A stretch of 7,380 bases of DNA, taken from the NCBI GenBank assembly GCA_018969565.1, contig JAGWYC010000097.1:1-7380 (forward strand), in the 5' to 3' direction. A program made the translations under genes and the position numbers. Positions within the stretch are counted from its first letter, which is position 1. Each line of letters begins with the position of its first letter. Origin of the DNA: Bacteroidota bacterium (lineage in GTDB: Bacteria > Bacteroidota > Bacteroidia > NS11-12g > UBA955). Under the pieces are notes generated by a model, which had not been told where the DNA came from, searched no databases, and saw only the letters and a program-made list of their open reading frames with translations. Shown here piece after piece: positions 1-6,481 of the stretch.

Positions 1-2
1 CT

Positions 3-638
3 GTGCTGTCGGCGCTGCTGAAGAGCGAACATTTCTTCGACCCGCTGAACCGCGCCTGCTACATCAAATCACCGATGGATCATCTGGTTGGATTCAGCAG
101 GGAATGGAACCTGAATTACCCCGGCTCCTCGAACCTGGAAATGCAGTACAGCATGTGGAACACCCTGCGCGGCTTCGGTCAGATACTGGGTCAGGACCTG
201 GGTGACCCGCCGAACGTGGCCGGCTGGCCCGCCTATTATCAGTCGCCGCAGTTCTATGAGTTGTGGATCAACAGCGACAGCTATCCTAAGCGCAATCAGT
301 TCCAGGATTTGCTCATCACCACCGGCTATAAAATCAGGACTACTACGCTGATAGGCGATGTATATGCCATGGCCAACCAGTGTTCCGACCCATCCAAGGC
401 TGATAACCTGATTGATGATTCCGTGGCCTTCCTGTTGGCCCTGCCCATCGGTACCAATACCCGAACCATGCTGAAGAGCATCCTTCTGCCCGGGGGCATA
501 CCCGATATAAACTGGTCGGATGAATGGAATAACTACAAAAACAACCCCACAAACACTACCTACAAAACCATCATCTACGCCAAGTTGATGTCATTTTACA
601 AAGCAATTATGAACCTGGCCGAGTATCAGCTCGCCTAA
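3..638 (+). CDS. DUF1800 family protein, C-terminal part (5' end outside window)
   Basis: This is the last ~211 codons of a DUF1800 protein. The frame is open to the window edge, so the real start lies upstream; the GTG at base 3 is only the first in-frame start-like codon. Family signatures, numbered from that codon, are SEHFFDP (8-14), IKSPMDHLVG (21-30) and LGQDLGDPPNVAGWP (62-76), the last being the most characteristic DUF1800 block. Whole family members are usually roughly 450-600 residues, so more than half is missing. No sorting domain or membrane segment is seen at its C-terminus. The biochemical role of DUF1800 is not established. The gene is typically found directly before a DUF1501 gene, as here, and its stop shares one base with the next start (TAATG), implying translational coupling. 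The family call is firm; function is unknown. Confidence 0.9.
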   Translation: MLSALLKSEHFFDPLNRACYIKSPMDHLVGFSREWNLNYPGSSNLEMQYSMWNTLRGFGQILGQDLGDPPNVAGWPAYYQSPQFYELWINSDSYPKRNQFQDLLITTGYKIRTTTLIGDVYAMANQCSDPSKADNLIDDSVAFLLALPIGTNTRTMLKSILLPGGIPDINWSDEWNNYKNNPTNTTYKTIIYAKLMSFYKAIMNLAEYQLA

Positions 639-2230
639 TGCAACAAGCGATGAAAAGGAGAAACTTTCTAAAGAAAACAGCCGCCGCAGGCACCTTACTG
701 CCCCTTACCCTGGGAAGTCATCAACTCAGGGCTTTCGGTCCCGACTCCATGCTGGGCGCATTGGCCAGGGCAGCCGCGCAAACCGACCGCGTGCTGGTCA
801 TCATCCAGTTAAACGGCGGCAACGATGGGCTAAATACGCTCATTCCGGTGGATCAGTACAGCAACCTGTCCAAGGTGCGCCAGAATGTGCTCATCAGCGA
901 TACCAAGGTACTTTCGCTGAATGGCAAGACTGGGGTGGGCCTGCACCCTGCCATGACCGGCATGCAGACCATGTACAACAATGGCCTTATATCTGCCGTG
1001 CAAAACGTGGGCTATCCGAACCCTAACTTCTCGCATTTCAGAAGCACCGATATCTGGATGAGCGCCTCTGACAGCAATGTCGTGGAACCATCCGGCTGGA
1101 TGGGGCGCTACCTGGATCATGTGTATCCGGGCTTCCCTACAGCCTATCCCAACGCTACCATGCCCGATCCGCTGGCTATTCAAATCGGTGCCGGCGTATC
1201 CCTGGCCTTCATGGGGCCCGATATGAACATGGCCATGGCCATCACCGATCCGACCAGCTTCTATAATCTGGTGTCGGGAACTACCGATGCGGCGCCTTCC
1301 ACACCGGCAGGGAAGGAGCTGACTTATATCCGCATCATCGCCCAGCAGACCCAGCAGTACAGCACGGTCATCAAGAATGCAGCCAATACGGGCAAGAACC
1401 TGGCCACCTATCCGAGCAATAATCCCCTGGCCGACCAGTTGAAAATCGTAGCCAAGCTGATTCACGGTGGCCTGAAGACGCCGGTTTATATGGTGAGCAT
1501 GGGTGGTTTTGATACGCACAGCGCCCAGGTGGACACGGCCGATACCAGCAAAGGCGCCCATGCAACGCTGTTGCAGCGCCTGTCCGACGCCATCAAGGTG
1601 TTTCAGGACGACCTGAAGCTGTTGGGCGTGCAGGATCGCGTGGCGGGTATGACCTTCAGTGAATTCGGTCGTCGTGTGATGAGCAACTTTTCCAACGGAA
1701 CTGACCACGGCGCCGCCGCACCGCTCTTCGTATTCGGCAGCAGCGTGAACCCCGGCATCATTGGCAATAACCCTGTAATCCCGGCTACTGTTTCGGTGAA
1801 CGATAATGTACCCATGAGCTACGACTTCAGGCAGGTATATGCCACGGTGCTCAAGGACTGGTTCGGCCTGACCGACAGCGAAGTGAAGGATGCCATGCTG
1901 GGAGGAACCTATCAGACCCTGCCCATCTTCAAGGCCGGCTCCACTAAGTTGGAAGACTTCGCCGACCTGTTGTCGCGCATCAGCCTGGATGATCCTTATC
2001 CTAACCCGGCTTCAGGCAGTACCAATATCCGCTTCTACACCGATGGCGGGCAGGTGGAACTGCGCCTGTTCGATACCATGGGCAGCCTGATCCGCATCCT
2101 GGCCCAGGGTAAACATCGCTCCGGCAGCCATGAGCTCAACCTGGACCTCAGCGGCCTGCGCCCCGGAAACTACTTTCTGCAACTGGCCCAGGGCAACCAA
2201 AGAGCCACCCGGACGCTGGTGGTGCGGTAG
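638..2230 (+). CDS. DUF1501 family exported protein with Tat-like signal and T9SS type A sorting domain
   Basis: DUF1501 proteins belong to the alkaline phosphatase/sulfatase-like superfamily; their substrate is unknown. Blocks seen in this 530-residue protein are LNGGNDGLNTLIP (58-70), HFRSTDIW (133-140), GGFDTH (289-294), SEFGRRV (341-347) and GTDHG (354-358). Asp63, Asp292/His294 and Asp356/His357 are plausible metal ligands (inference). The N-terminus has KRRNFLKK (6-13) followed by a mildly hydrophobic Ala/Leu stretch, resembling a twin-arginine signal. Residues ~448-530 form a T9SS type A tail: YPNPASGSTNIRF (454-466), a strand-rich middle, then GLRPGNYFLQL and a basic end. The protein is therefore probably secreted through the outer membrane or anchored on the surface. 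The start at 638 overlaps the upstream stop; ATG 650 would begin MKRRNFLKK and is equally good for the signal. Neither has a Shine-Dalgarno site. Confidence 0.93.
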   Translation: MQQAMKRRNFLKKTAAAGTLLPLTLGSHQLRAFGPDSMLGALARAAAQTDRVLVIIQLNGGNDGLNTLIPVDQYSNLSKVRQNVLISDTKVLSLNGKTGVGLHPAMTGMQTMYNNGLISAVQNVGYPNPNFSHFRSTDIWMSASDSNVVEPSGWMGRYLDHVYPGFPTAYPNATMPDPLAIQIGAGVSLAFMGPDMNMAMAITDPTSFYNLVSGTTDAAPSTPAGKELTYIRIIAQQTQQYSTVIKNAANTGKNLATYPSNNPLADQLKIVAKLIHGGLKTPVYMVSMGGFDTHSAQVDTADTSKGAHATLLQRLSDAIKVFQDDLKLLGVQDRVAGMTFSEFGRRVMSNFSNGTDHGAAAPLFVFGSSVNPGIIGNNPVIPATVSVNDNVPMSYDFRQVYATVLKDWFGLTDSEVKDAMLGGTYQTLPIFKAGSTKLEDFADLLSRISLDDPYPNPASGSTNIRFYTDGGQVELRLFDTMGSLIRILAQGKHRSGSHELNLDLSGLRPGNYFLQLAQGNQRATRTLVVR

Positions 2231-2242
2231 GCATTCACCCTC

Positions 2243-2291
2243 TGTCATGGTTCGACCCCTACAAGTAGGGGCAGGCATGCTCACCATGACA
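2243..2291. repeat. 44-bp palindromic interspersed element, copy 1, with extended outer stem
   Basis: Bases 2248-2291 are identical over 44 bp to 7265-7308, and similarity ends at both edges. Inside is a perfect 7-bp inverted repeat CCCCTAC/GTAGGGG (2256-2262 and 2265-2271) around only AA, then the palindrome GCATGC (2275-2280). In this copy the arms TGTCATGG (2243-2250) and CCATGACA (2284-2291) form a perfect 8-bp outer stem enclosing everything. It begins 12 bases after the DUF1501 stop codon. There is no T-tract, so it is not a standard intrinsic terminator, though an RNA of it would fold strongly. It resembles REP-type or small non-autonomous elements in size and structure; I do not recognise a named family. 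Confidence 0.85.
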
Positions 2292-2334
2292 AGATTGTCA
2301 AGGCAAGTGTACTATAAAGGCAGGTAAACTGCGG

Positions 2335-2364
2335 TTAAAAATCCCTCATTCCTTCCTAAACTTG
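2335..2364 (+). promoter_or_regulatory. weak candidate Bacteroidota promoter for the TPR gene
   Basis: TAAACTTG (2357-2364) matches the Bacteroidota -7 consensus TAnnTTTG with one mismatch. A poor -33 match (TTA at 2335-2337) lies 19 bases upstream, within the usual spacing. Transcription would start close to the ATG at 2372, leaving almost no leader. The evidence is consensus matching only, and transcription could instead read through from upstream. Confidence 0.2.
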
Positions 2365-2371
2365 TACCTGC

Positions 2372-4339
2372 ATGTTCCACAGGGGGATCATTCACTTCTT
2401 GCTCTTATGGGGTCTTGCCCTGGATGTGGAGGCTCAGGTAGCGCAAAAACCGCCACCCCTGCCGCAGGTCCAGCCTCCGGTGCAGTCACAGCCCCTTTCT
2501 CAACCCGATGGCTGTCTGAGCATGCAGCAGATTATCCGTATGCAGGAAAGCGAGCTGGAGGCTACCCGCCTGTTTCTGGATGCGCAGGGCTGGGATTTCA
2601 CAGGGTCTTCGCAGGATCAGTCCTACCGCTTCATGGAGCAGGAATTGCCCTATCACCTCATTTCCTGGCAGCATCGGAACAGCTATGGAAGGCTGACGCT
2701 GTACTATTATCCCGGTAAAGAGCATATAGTGCGCATGGAACCTGATGAGGCCTGCTTCCGCTTTCTGCTGGCAGCCTTCCGGCAGTCGGACGGCAAAAGT
2801 AGTGTGGGCGAGAACCGGCTCAGTACCCTGTTCAAAGTGCAAAACCTCAATGTGGAGTTCACAGAAGCTTCCTATGGAAACAACTATACCATTCTGTTGT
2901 ATCCTCCGCTTGCGCTGACCAAGGAAGCCCGCGTGCAGATAGCAACAGAGGAAGCGGCAAAACGCGCCGCTGAGGATCGAAATAAACGCTATCGCGAAGC
3001 CCTGCAGCGCGGGGATATAGCCTATGAAGCCGGGCGTTATGCCGAAGCGCGCAGCGCCTATGTGGATGCGCGTATGATTGAAGAAAATGAAGATGTCCGG
3101 GAGCGCATTGAAGCCTGCGACCTGGCTATGTGTAAAACACGAGAAGCACGCGCCGACTCAGCCTACCGCGCCGGAAATTATGAACTGGCCCGAACCCTCT
3201 ATTATGATGCCCGTGCTTGCAGTCAAAACAAGGGCAACATTGACACCAAAATCCGCCTGATGGAATCTAAAATCAAGGAGGAACAGGTGCGAAAAGCTCG
3301 GGAATATGCCGATGGATTGTTCGATGCAAAACGCTACGCTCCGGCCCGGAATGCCTATGAAGAACTGTTGCGCATTGACCCGGGAAACAGCCACGCCAAA
3401 AGCAGGCTTGAATCCATTAAGAGCATCACGCAGTTTCTAATGGACCGCGGCAGGGTGGTATATTCTTACCAGAAAGAAAATGCCGCAGGTATGCTACGAT
3501 GGAAACAATCAGTAGCTGAAACGCTGAACCGCGTTGTCATGGCTGCGCCGGAGGGCAGCATCAAGGGCGATTTCTCTCTGCGTTTCGATACCTCCGGAGT
3601 AAATAAAAGCAGTTTCAGAATTCAGGAAGGGGGTACACCCGACCTGAACACACAATTTCAGAGCCTTTCACAGGCCTCGGTGCTCTCAGCGCCCAAGCAA
3701 CGCGGCTATTTCATCGCAGCCAAGGAAGATGTATCCATCAACCTGCAATGGAAGTCGTCCACCTACTCGGTTTGGTCTGATGTCTCAGGGATGCGCTTCG
3801 ACAAGAATTTCCCTGCTGAGGTGAAAGGCGATGTGGAACGTTATCTGAGCACGAGTGCCCTGAAACACGGCGATTTCCGCATACAGGTAAAAGAGAAAAC
3901 CCTGAATGAGCGCAGGTTCTCTGACCTGTTGCTGCTGGGCTATAAAACCAAAGCCGGTCCGGGCTCGGCGATGTATTCCCTGCTGTGGCCCGGTCTGGGC
4001 ACCTATCGTGCCAGCTATGGCGCACAAGGAAAAGGCGCTGCCAAATGGTTCCTCTATTGTGCCGGCACCGCGGTGCTCAGCGGGCTTTATGCAAAGGCAC
4101 AGTATAACAACTACCAAAACGCCACAAGTCAGGCGGATATGGACTATTACTACGATCGCGCCAACCTGGGGTATAAAACTGCGCTGGTTTCCGGAGGCCT
4201 GGCTGCCACCATCTACGTGCACAATATCTTCGCCGCCTGGCACCGCGGAAGCCGCAATCAGAGGTACAGCAGAGACCTGCGCACTCGTCTGCGCAAAGAA
4301 CCCATCATCATTAAAAGCCAGGCCATCACACTGCCATGA
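2372..4339 (+). CDS. secreted/membrane TPR protein with DUF5683-like C-terminus
   Basis: The protein has 655 residues. A signal peptide is visible at 1-22 (hydrophobic HFLLLWGLALDVEA, likely cut before Gln22), followed by a Pro/Gln-rich linker (~23-45). Residues ~46-180 form an unrecognised domain. Residues ~184-210 are a charged helix, then three TPR-like helical repeats follow: about 208-250, 257-300 and 308-350, each with a GRYAEAR/GNYELAR/KRYAPAR-type core. A beta-rich region (~395-505) follows. The C-terminal part (~525-640) has the SLLWPGLGTYRASYG block and two hydrophobic segments (about 556-575 and 601-622) resembling DUF5683 membrane proteins. It probably sits in the envelope with TPRs presented to the periplasm as a binding scaffold (inference). 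Its stop overlaps the next start by 4 bases (ATGA). I do not recognise a characterised homologue. Confidence 0.85.
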   Translation: MFHRGIIHFLLLWGLALDVEAQVAQKPPPLPQVQPPVQSQPLSQPDGCLSMQQIIRMQESELEATRLFLDAQGWDFTGSSQDQSYRFMEQELPYHLISWQHRNSYGRLTLYYYPGKEHIVRMEPDEACFRFLLAAFRQSDGKSSVGENRLSTLFKVQNLNVEFTEASYGNNYTILLYPPLALTKEARVQIATEEAAKRAAEDRNKRYREALQRGDIAYEAGRYAEARSAYVDARMIEENEDVRERIEACDLAMCKTREARADSAYRAGNYELARTLYYDARACSQNKGNIDTKIRLMESKIKEEQVRKAREYADGLFDAKRYAPARNAYEELLRIDPGNSHAKSRLESIKSITQFLMDRGRVVYSYQKENAAGMLRWKQSVAETLNRVVMAAPEGSIKGDFSLRFDTSGVNKSSFRIQEGGTPDLNTQFQSLSQASVLSAPKQRGYFIAAKEDVSINLQWKSSTYSVWSDVSGMRFDKNFPAEVKGDVERYLSTSALKHGDFRIQVKEKTLNERRFSDLLLLGYKTKAGPGSAMYSLLWPGLGTYRASYGAQGKGAAKWFLYCAGTAVLSGLYAKAQYNNYQNATSQADMDYYYDRANLGYKTALVSGGLAATIYVHNIFAAWHRGSRNQRYSRDLRTRLRKEPIIIKSQAITLP

Positions 4340-5094
4340 AACAGCCGCAATTCCTCTTACTGTTACTTACGTCGCTTTGTGCGGGTTGTTTGAAGGAACC
4401 CATCACATGGAATCTGCCGCGCAACAACGCAAACGATACGGCCCAGAGCATCAACCCCGCCAATCCGCGCGCACCGGTGGCCCGATTTACAGCCTCGTCA
4501 ACACGGGTAGCCTTGGGTAATAAAGTCTTGTTTAGCAGCACCTCGACACAGAATCCTGACAAATTATTCTGGTATCTGCCGGACGCAACACCTTACTTTG
4601 GCAAAGGCAGCAGCATAGAGGCCACCTACAACCGGGTTGGCTACTATGATGCTTACCTTCTTGCATCCAATCAATTCGGAAGCGACAGCCTTTGGCGCAA
4701 AGCATACATCGAAGCCTTCTACTTCAAGTCCTTTGCCGATATGGACTGGGAGGAGTGGATCAATGACGGCTGGATATTTTCGAGCGGACAGATTTGCGAT
4801 GGCTGTGCCCTGGCCTGGCAGAACAGCGGTGGGGCGCCCAAGGTGATGACCCTCACACGCGACTTCACAGATATGCCGCCCTCAGCCACGCTGAGCTTCT
4901 TTTACAATATCTATTCACCGGGCGGCTACCTGCGCGTGCGTTTGAACGGTGCCGAAATCTGGACTGCAAGCAGTTACGGCAAAGGCAACACGAAAATCAG
5001 GATACCCTACAGCGGCAGTTATACCCTGAGCTTCGAAGCCATTGTGGGCTATACCCAGAGCATCTACCTGAACGATATCGAGCTGAGGCCTTAG
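4336..5094 (+). CDS. PKD-domain lipoprotein
   Basis: The protein has 252 residues. The N-terminus MKQPQFLLLLLTSLCAGC is a lipoprotein signal with Cys18 as the likely lipidated residue. The lipobox is slightly off because -3 is Cys rather than Leu, but -1 Gly and -2 Ala fit. A low-complexity Asn-rich linker (~24-46) leads to a PKD domain at about 47-128, recognisable from ARFTASSTRVALGNKVLF, FWYLPDATP and YNRVGYYDAYLLASNQFGSDS. Residues ~130-252 look like a beta-sandwich (adhesion or carbohydrate-binding type) with a CDGC pair at 154-157 and a terminal YLNDIEL strand; I cannot assign a family. It is probably anchored in the outer membrane. The 4-base overlap with the TPR gene suggests coupled translation and a shared role. 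Codon use resembles its neighbours. Confidence 0.85.
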   Translation: MKQPQFLLLLLTSLCAGCLKEPITWNLPRNNANDTAQSINPANPRAPVARFTASSTRVALGNKVLFSSTSTQNPDKLFWYLPDATPYFGKGSSIEATYNRVGYYDAYLLASNQFGSDSLWRKAYIEAFYFKSFADMDWEEWINDGWIFSSGQICDGCALAWQNSGGAPKVMTLTRDFTDMPPSATLSFFYNIYSPGGYLRVRLNGAEIWTASSYGKGNTKIRIPYSGSYTLSFEAIVGYTQSIYLNDIELRP

Positions 5095-5158
5095 TGTTTG
5101 CCGGTGGGAGCGGATCCATTTCAGGGATACCCGAAGGCTTAAATACCTGAAAAAGGCA

Positions 5159-5205
5159 CATATTTGGGGATTGTATTCTCCAAAAACATAGTATATTTGG
5201 GGATT
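5159..5205 (+). promoter_or_regulatory. control region of the ATPase gene: three TTTGGGGA-type half-sites and a TAnnTTTG box
   Basis: The 13-mer ATATTTGGGGATT occurs twice as a direct repeat (5160-5172 and 5193-5205), 33 bp apart, the second ending on the base before ATG 5206. Between them lies an inverted partner TCTCCAAA (5177-5184), so TTTGGGGA half-sites run forward (5163-5170), reverse, forward (5196-5203). TATATTTG (5192-5199) fits the Bacteroidota -7 consensus TAnnTTTG exactly, with TTG (5171-5173) 18 bases upstream as a possible -33. The first repeat carries a near match, CATATTTG (5159-5166). Either a promoter with overlapping operators or an RNA with two exclusive hairpins (5163-5184 or 5177-5203) would fit. 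Confidence 0.5.
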
Positions 5206-6330
5206 ATGATGAAGCGAACCCTGTTTCCGGCCTTGTTGAATCGCTTCAACAAAGGAAAAGTTATGGTTTTGCTCGGTCCACGGCAAGTGGGTAAAACCAC
5301 CTTGTTAAAGGAATGTCTTATGGGAAAGGAATTCCTGTTCCTTGACGGAGACGACCCGGATACCCGTGCCCTGCTTCACAATGCCGGTACCTCGAGACTA
5401 AAAGCAATTATTGGCGATTACAAATGGGTTTTTATTGATGAGGCTCAGCGCATTCCGGATGTAGGAATTATTGCAAAAATTATCGCCGATCAATTTAAAG
5501 ATGTGCAACTACTGCTTAGTGGATCTTCGGCGCTTGAAATCAACCAGTCCACCCAAGAGCCGCTTACAGGAAGAAAGTTTGAGTATTTACTGTATCCCAT
5601 AAGCTGGGAGGAATTTGAAGACCATGTTGGCTTCTTAGAATCTTCGGCGCAACTGGAGGAACGATTGATTTATGGTATGTATCCGGATGTAATCAACAAC
5701 CGGCATGATGCGCGCGAATTATTGAAGCAACTGACCTCAAGCTACCTCTATAAAGATGTGCTCTCTGTAACCGGTATTAAAAAGCCGGAATTATTGCAGA
5801 AATTATTAAAAGCATTGGCCCTGCAAGTGGGTAATGAAGTCTCGTACAATGAACTCGGCAACCTGATTGAAATAGATAAAGCCACCGTAGCCAGGTATAT
5901 TGATTTGCTGGAAAAGACGTTTATTATATTTAGGTTAAACAGTTTCAGCAGAAATCAACGCAACGAAATAAAGAACAACAGGAAGATTTATTTTTATGAT
6001 AACGGGGTGCGCAATATGATTATCAACAACTTGAATTCCTTGGATTTACGTACAGATAAAGGCGCGCTGTGGGAGAATTTCCTGATTTCGGAACGAATAA
6101 AGCTCCAGGCGTATCATCAAAAGCATACAGCAAACTATTTTTGGCGAACTGTTCAGAAGCAGGAGATAGATTTTATAGAAGAACGCGATGGCAAAATATC
6201 CGCTTATGAATTTAAGTGGAATAGTCGGGGCAAGAATAAAATCCCCGCCGCATTCCTTCGTGAATATCATGCCACCGGCGCAGTAATCGACATCAGTAAT
6301 TTCAGGGAATTTGTGAGGAAACAACAATAG
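5206..6330 (+). CDS. AAA family ATPase with DUF4143 C-terminal domain
   Basis: This is a typical AAA_14/DUF4143 protein, 374 residues from ATG 5206. Walker A is GPRQVGKT (24-31), Walker B is VFIDEAQ (75-81), a sensor-like LLSGSSA follows at 103-109, and the family block LTGRKFEY is at 120-127. A winged-helix-like part (NELGNLIEIDKATVARYIDLLE) comes before the C-terminal domain, where EID (320-322) and EFK (335-337) resemble a PD-(D/E)xK nuclease core. The family is widespread in bacteria and archaea, and its role is unknown. The frame is open upstream to a TTG at 5164, but that stretch is the repeated control region, and MKRTLFPALLNRF is a normal family N-terminus; ATG 5209 is equally possible. 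Sampled G+C is mostly 30-45%, below its neighbours, and it has its own upstream signals, suggesting acquisition by transfer. Confidence 0.92.
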   Translation: MMKRTLFPALLNRFNKGKVMVLLGPRQVGKTTLLKECLMGKEFLFLDGDDPDTRALLHNAGTSRLKAIIGDYKWVFIDEAQRIPDVGIIAKIIADQFKDVQLLLSGSSALEINQSTQEPLTGRKFEYLLYPISWEEFEDHVGFLESSAQLEERLIYGMYPDVINNRHDARELLKQLTSSYLYKDVLSVTGIKKPELLQKLLKALALQVGNEVSYNELGNLIEIDKATVARYIDLLEKTFIIFRLNSFSRNQRNEIKNNRKIYFYDNGVRNMIINNLNSLDLRTDKGALWENFLISERIKLQAYHQKHTANYFWRTVQKQEIDFIEERDGKISAYEFKWNSRGKNKIPAAFLREYHATGAVIDISNFREFVRKQQ

Positions 6331-6344
6331 CTTTAGTTATTGTT
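6323..6344 (+). terminator. hairpin overlapping the ATPase stop codon
   Basis: AACAATAGCT (6323-6332) can pair with AGTTATTGTT (6335-6344) in a 10-bp stem with one G-U pair and a very tight loop. It covers the TAG stop at 6328-6330. No T-run follows directly; TTTT appears only at 6364-6367, after a weak AAAG/CTTT stem. It may end transcription or protect the mRNA 3' end, but the stem is A/T-rich and the assignment is weak. Confidence 0.25.
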
Positions 6345-6481
6345 CCGGCAATTAAAGTCCGGCTTTTGTAAGTCAGGAGTAGTTGCTGGGAGGTACTTCC
6401 AACGGCTGCATAGTGGGCCTAAGCCCCCTAACCCTCAAGCTATCAAGCAGTTAACAAAATAAATTCTATCTTCCCGCCTTT
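6331..6481. other. 151-base spacer between the ATPase and DUF1801-like genes
   Basis: No gene is visible here. It contains a direct repeat TCCGGC (6344-6349 and 6358-6363) and a small interrupted stem: TAG and GGGC (6411-6413, 6415-6418) with GCCC and CTA (6423-6426, 6428-6430). No convincing TAnnTTTG promoter precedes the downstream gene; TATCTTCC at 6467-6474 is only a partial match. Confidence 0.5.

Noticed and set aside
830..1708. A 292-codon open frame on the - strand inside the DUF1501 gene
   Set aside because: It is fully antisense to a gene with clear family motifs and has a His/Gly-rich, domain-free translation; long antisense frames are expected from G+C-rich codon use.
2320..2371. 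7-bp inverted repeat GCAGGTA/TACCTGC ending just before the TPR gene start
   Set aside because: The loop is 38 bases with no supporting inner structure, so it is not a convincing operator or riboswitch.
3906..4520. A 204-codon + strand frame across the junction of the TPR and lipoprotein genes
   Set aside because: It is an out-of-frame shadow of two genes with a recognisable signal peptide, lipobox and domains; its translation has no domain-like pattern.
5164..5205. Extended TTG start adding 14 residues to the ATPase
   Set aside because: The extra codons are made of the repeated ATATTTGGGGATT control sequence, and the family N-terminus matches ATG 5206 or 5209.
5118..6308. 10-bp direct repeat ATTTCAGGGA (5118-5127 and 6299-6308) around the ATPase, as possible insertion-site duplication
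   Set aside because: The second copy lies inside the coding sequence rather than beyond the gene, and a 10-base match over this distance can arise by chance.
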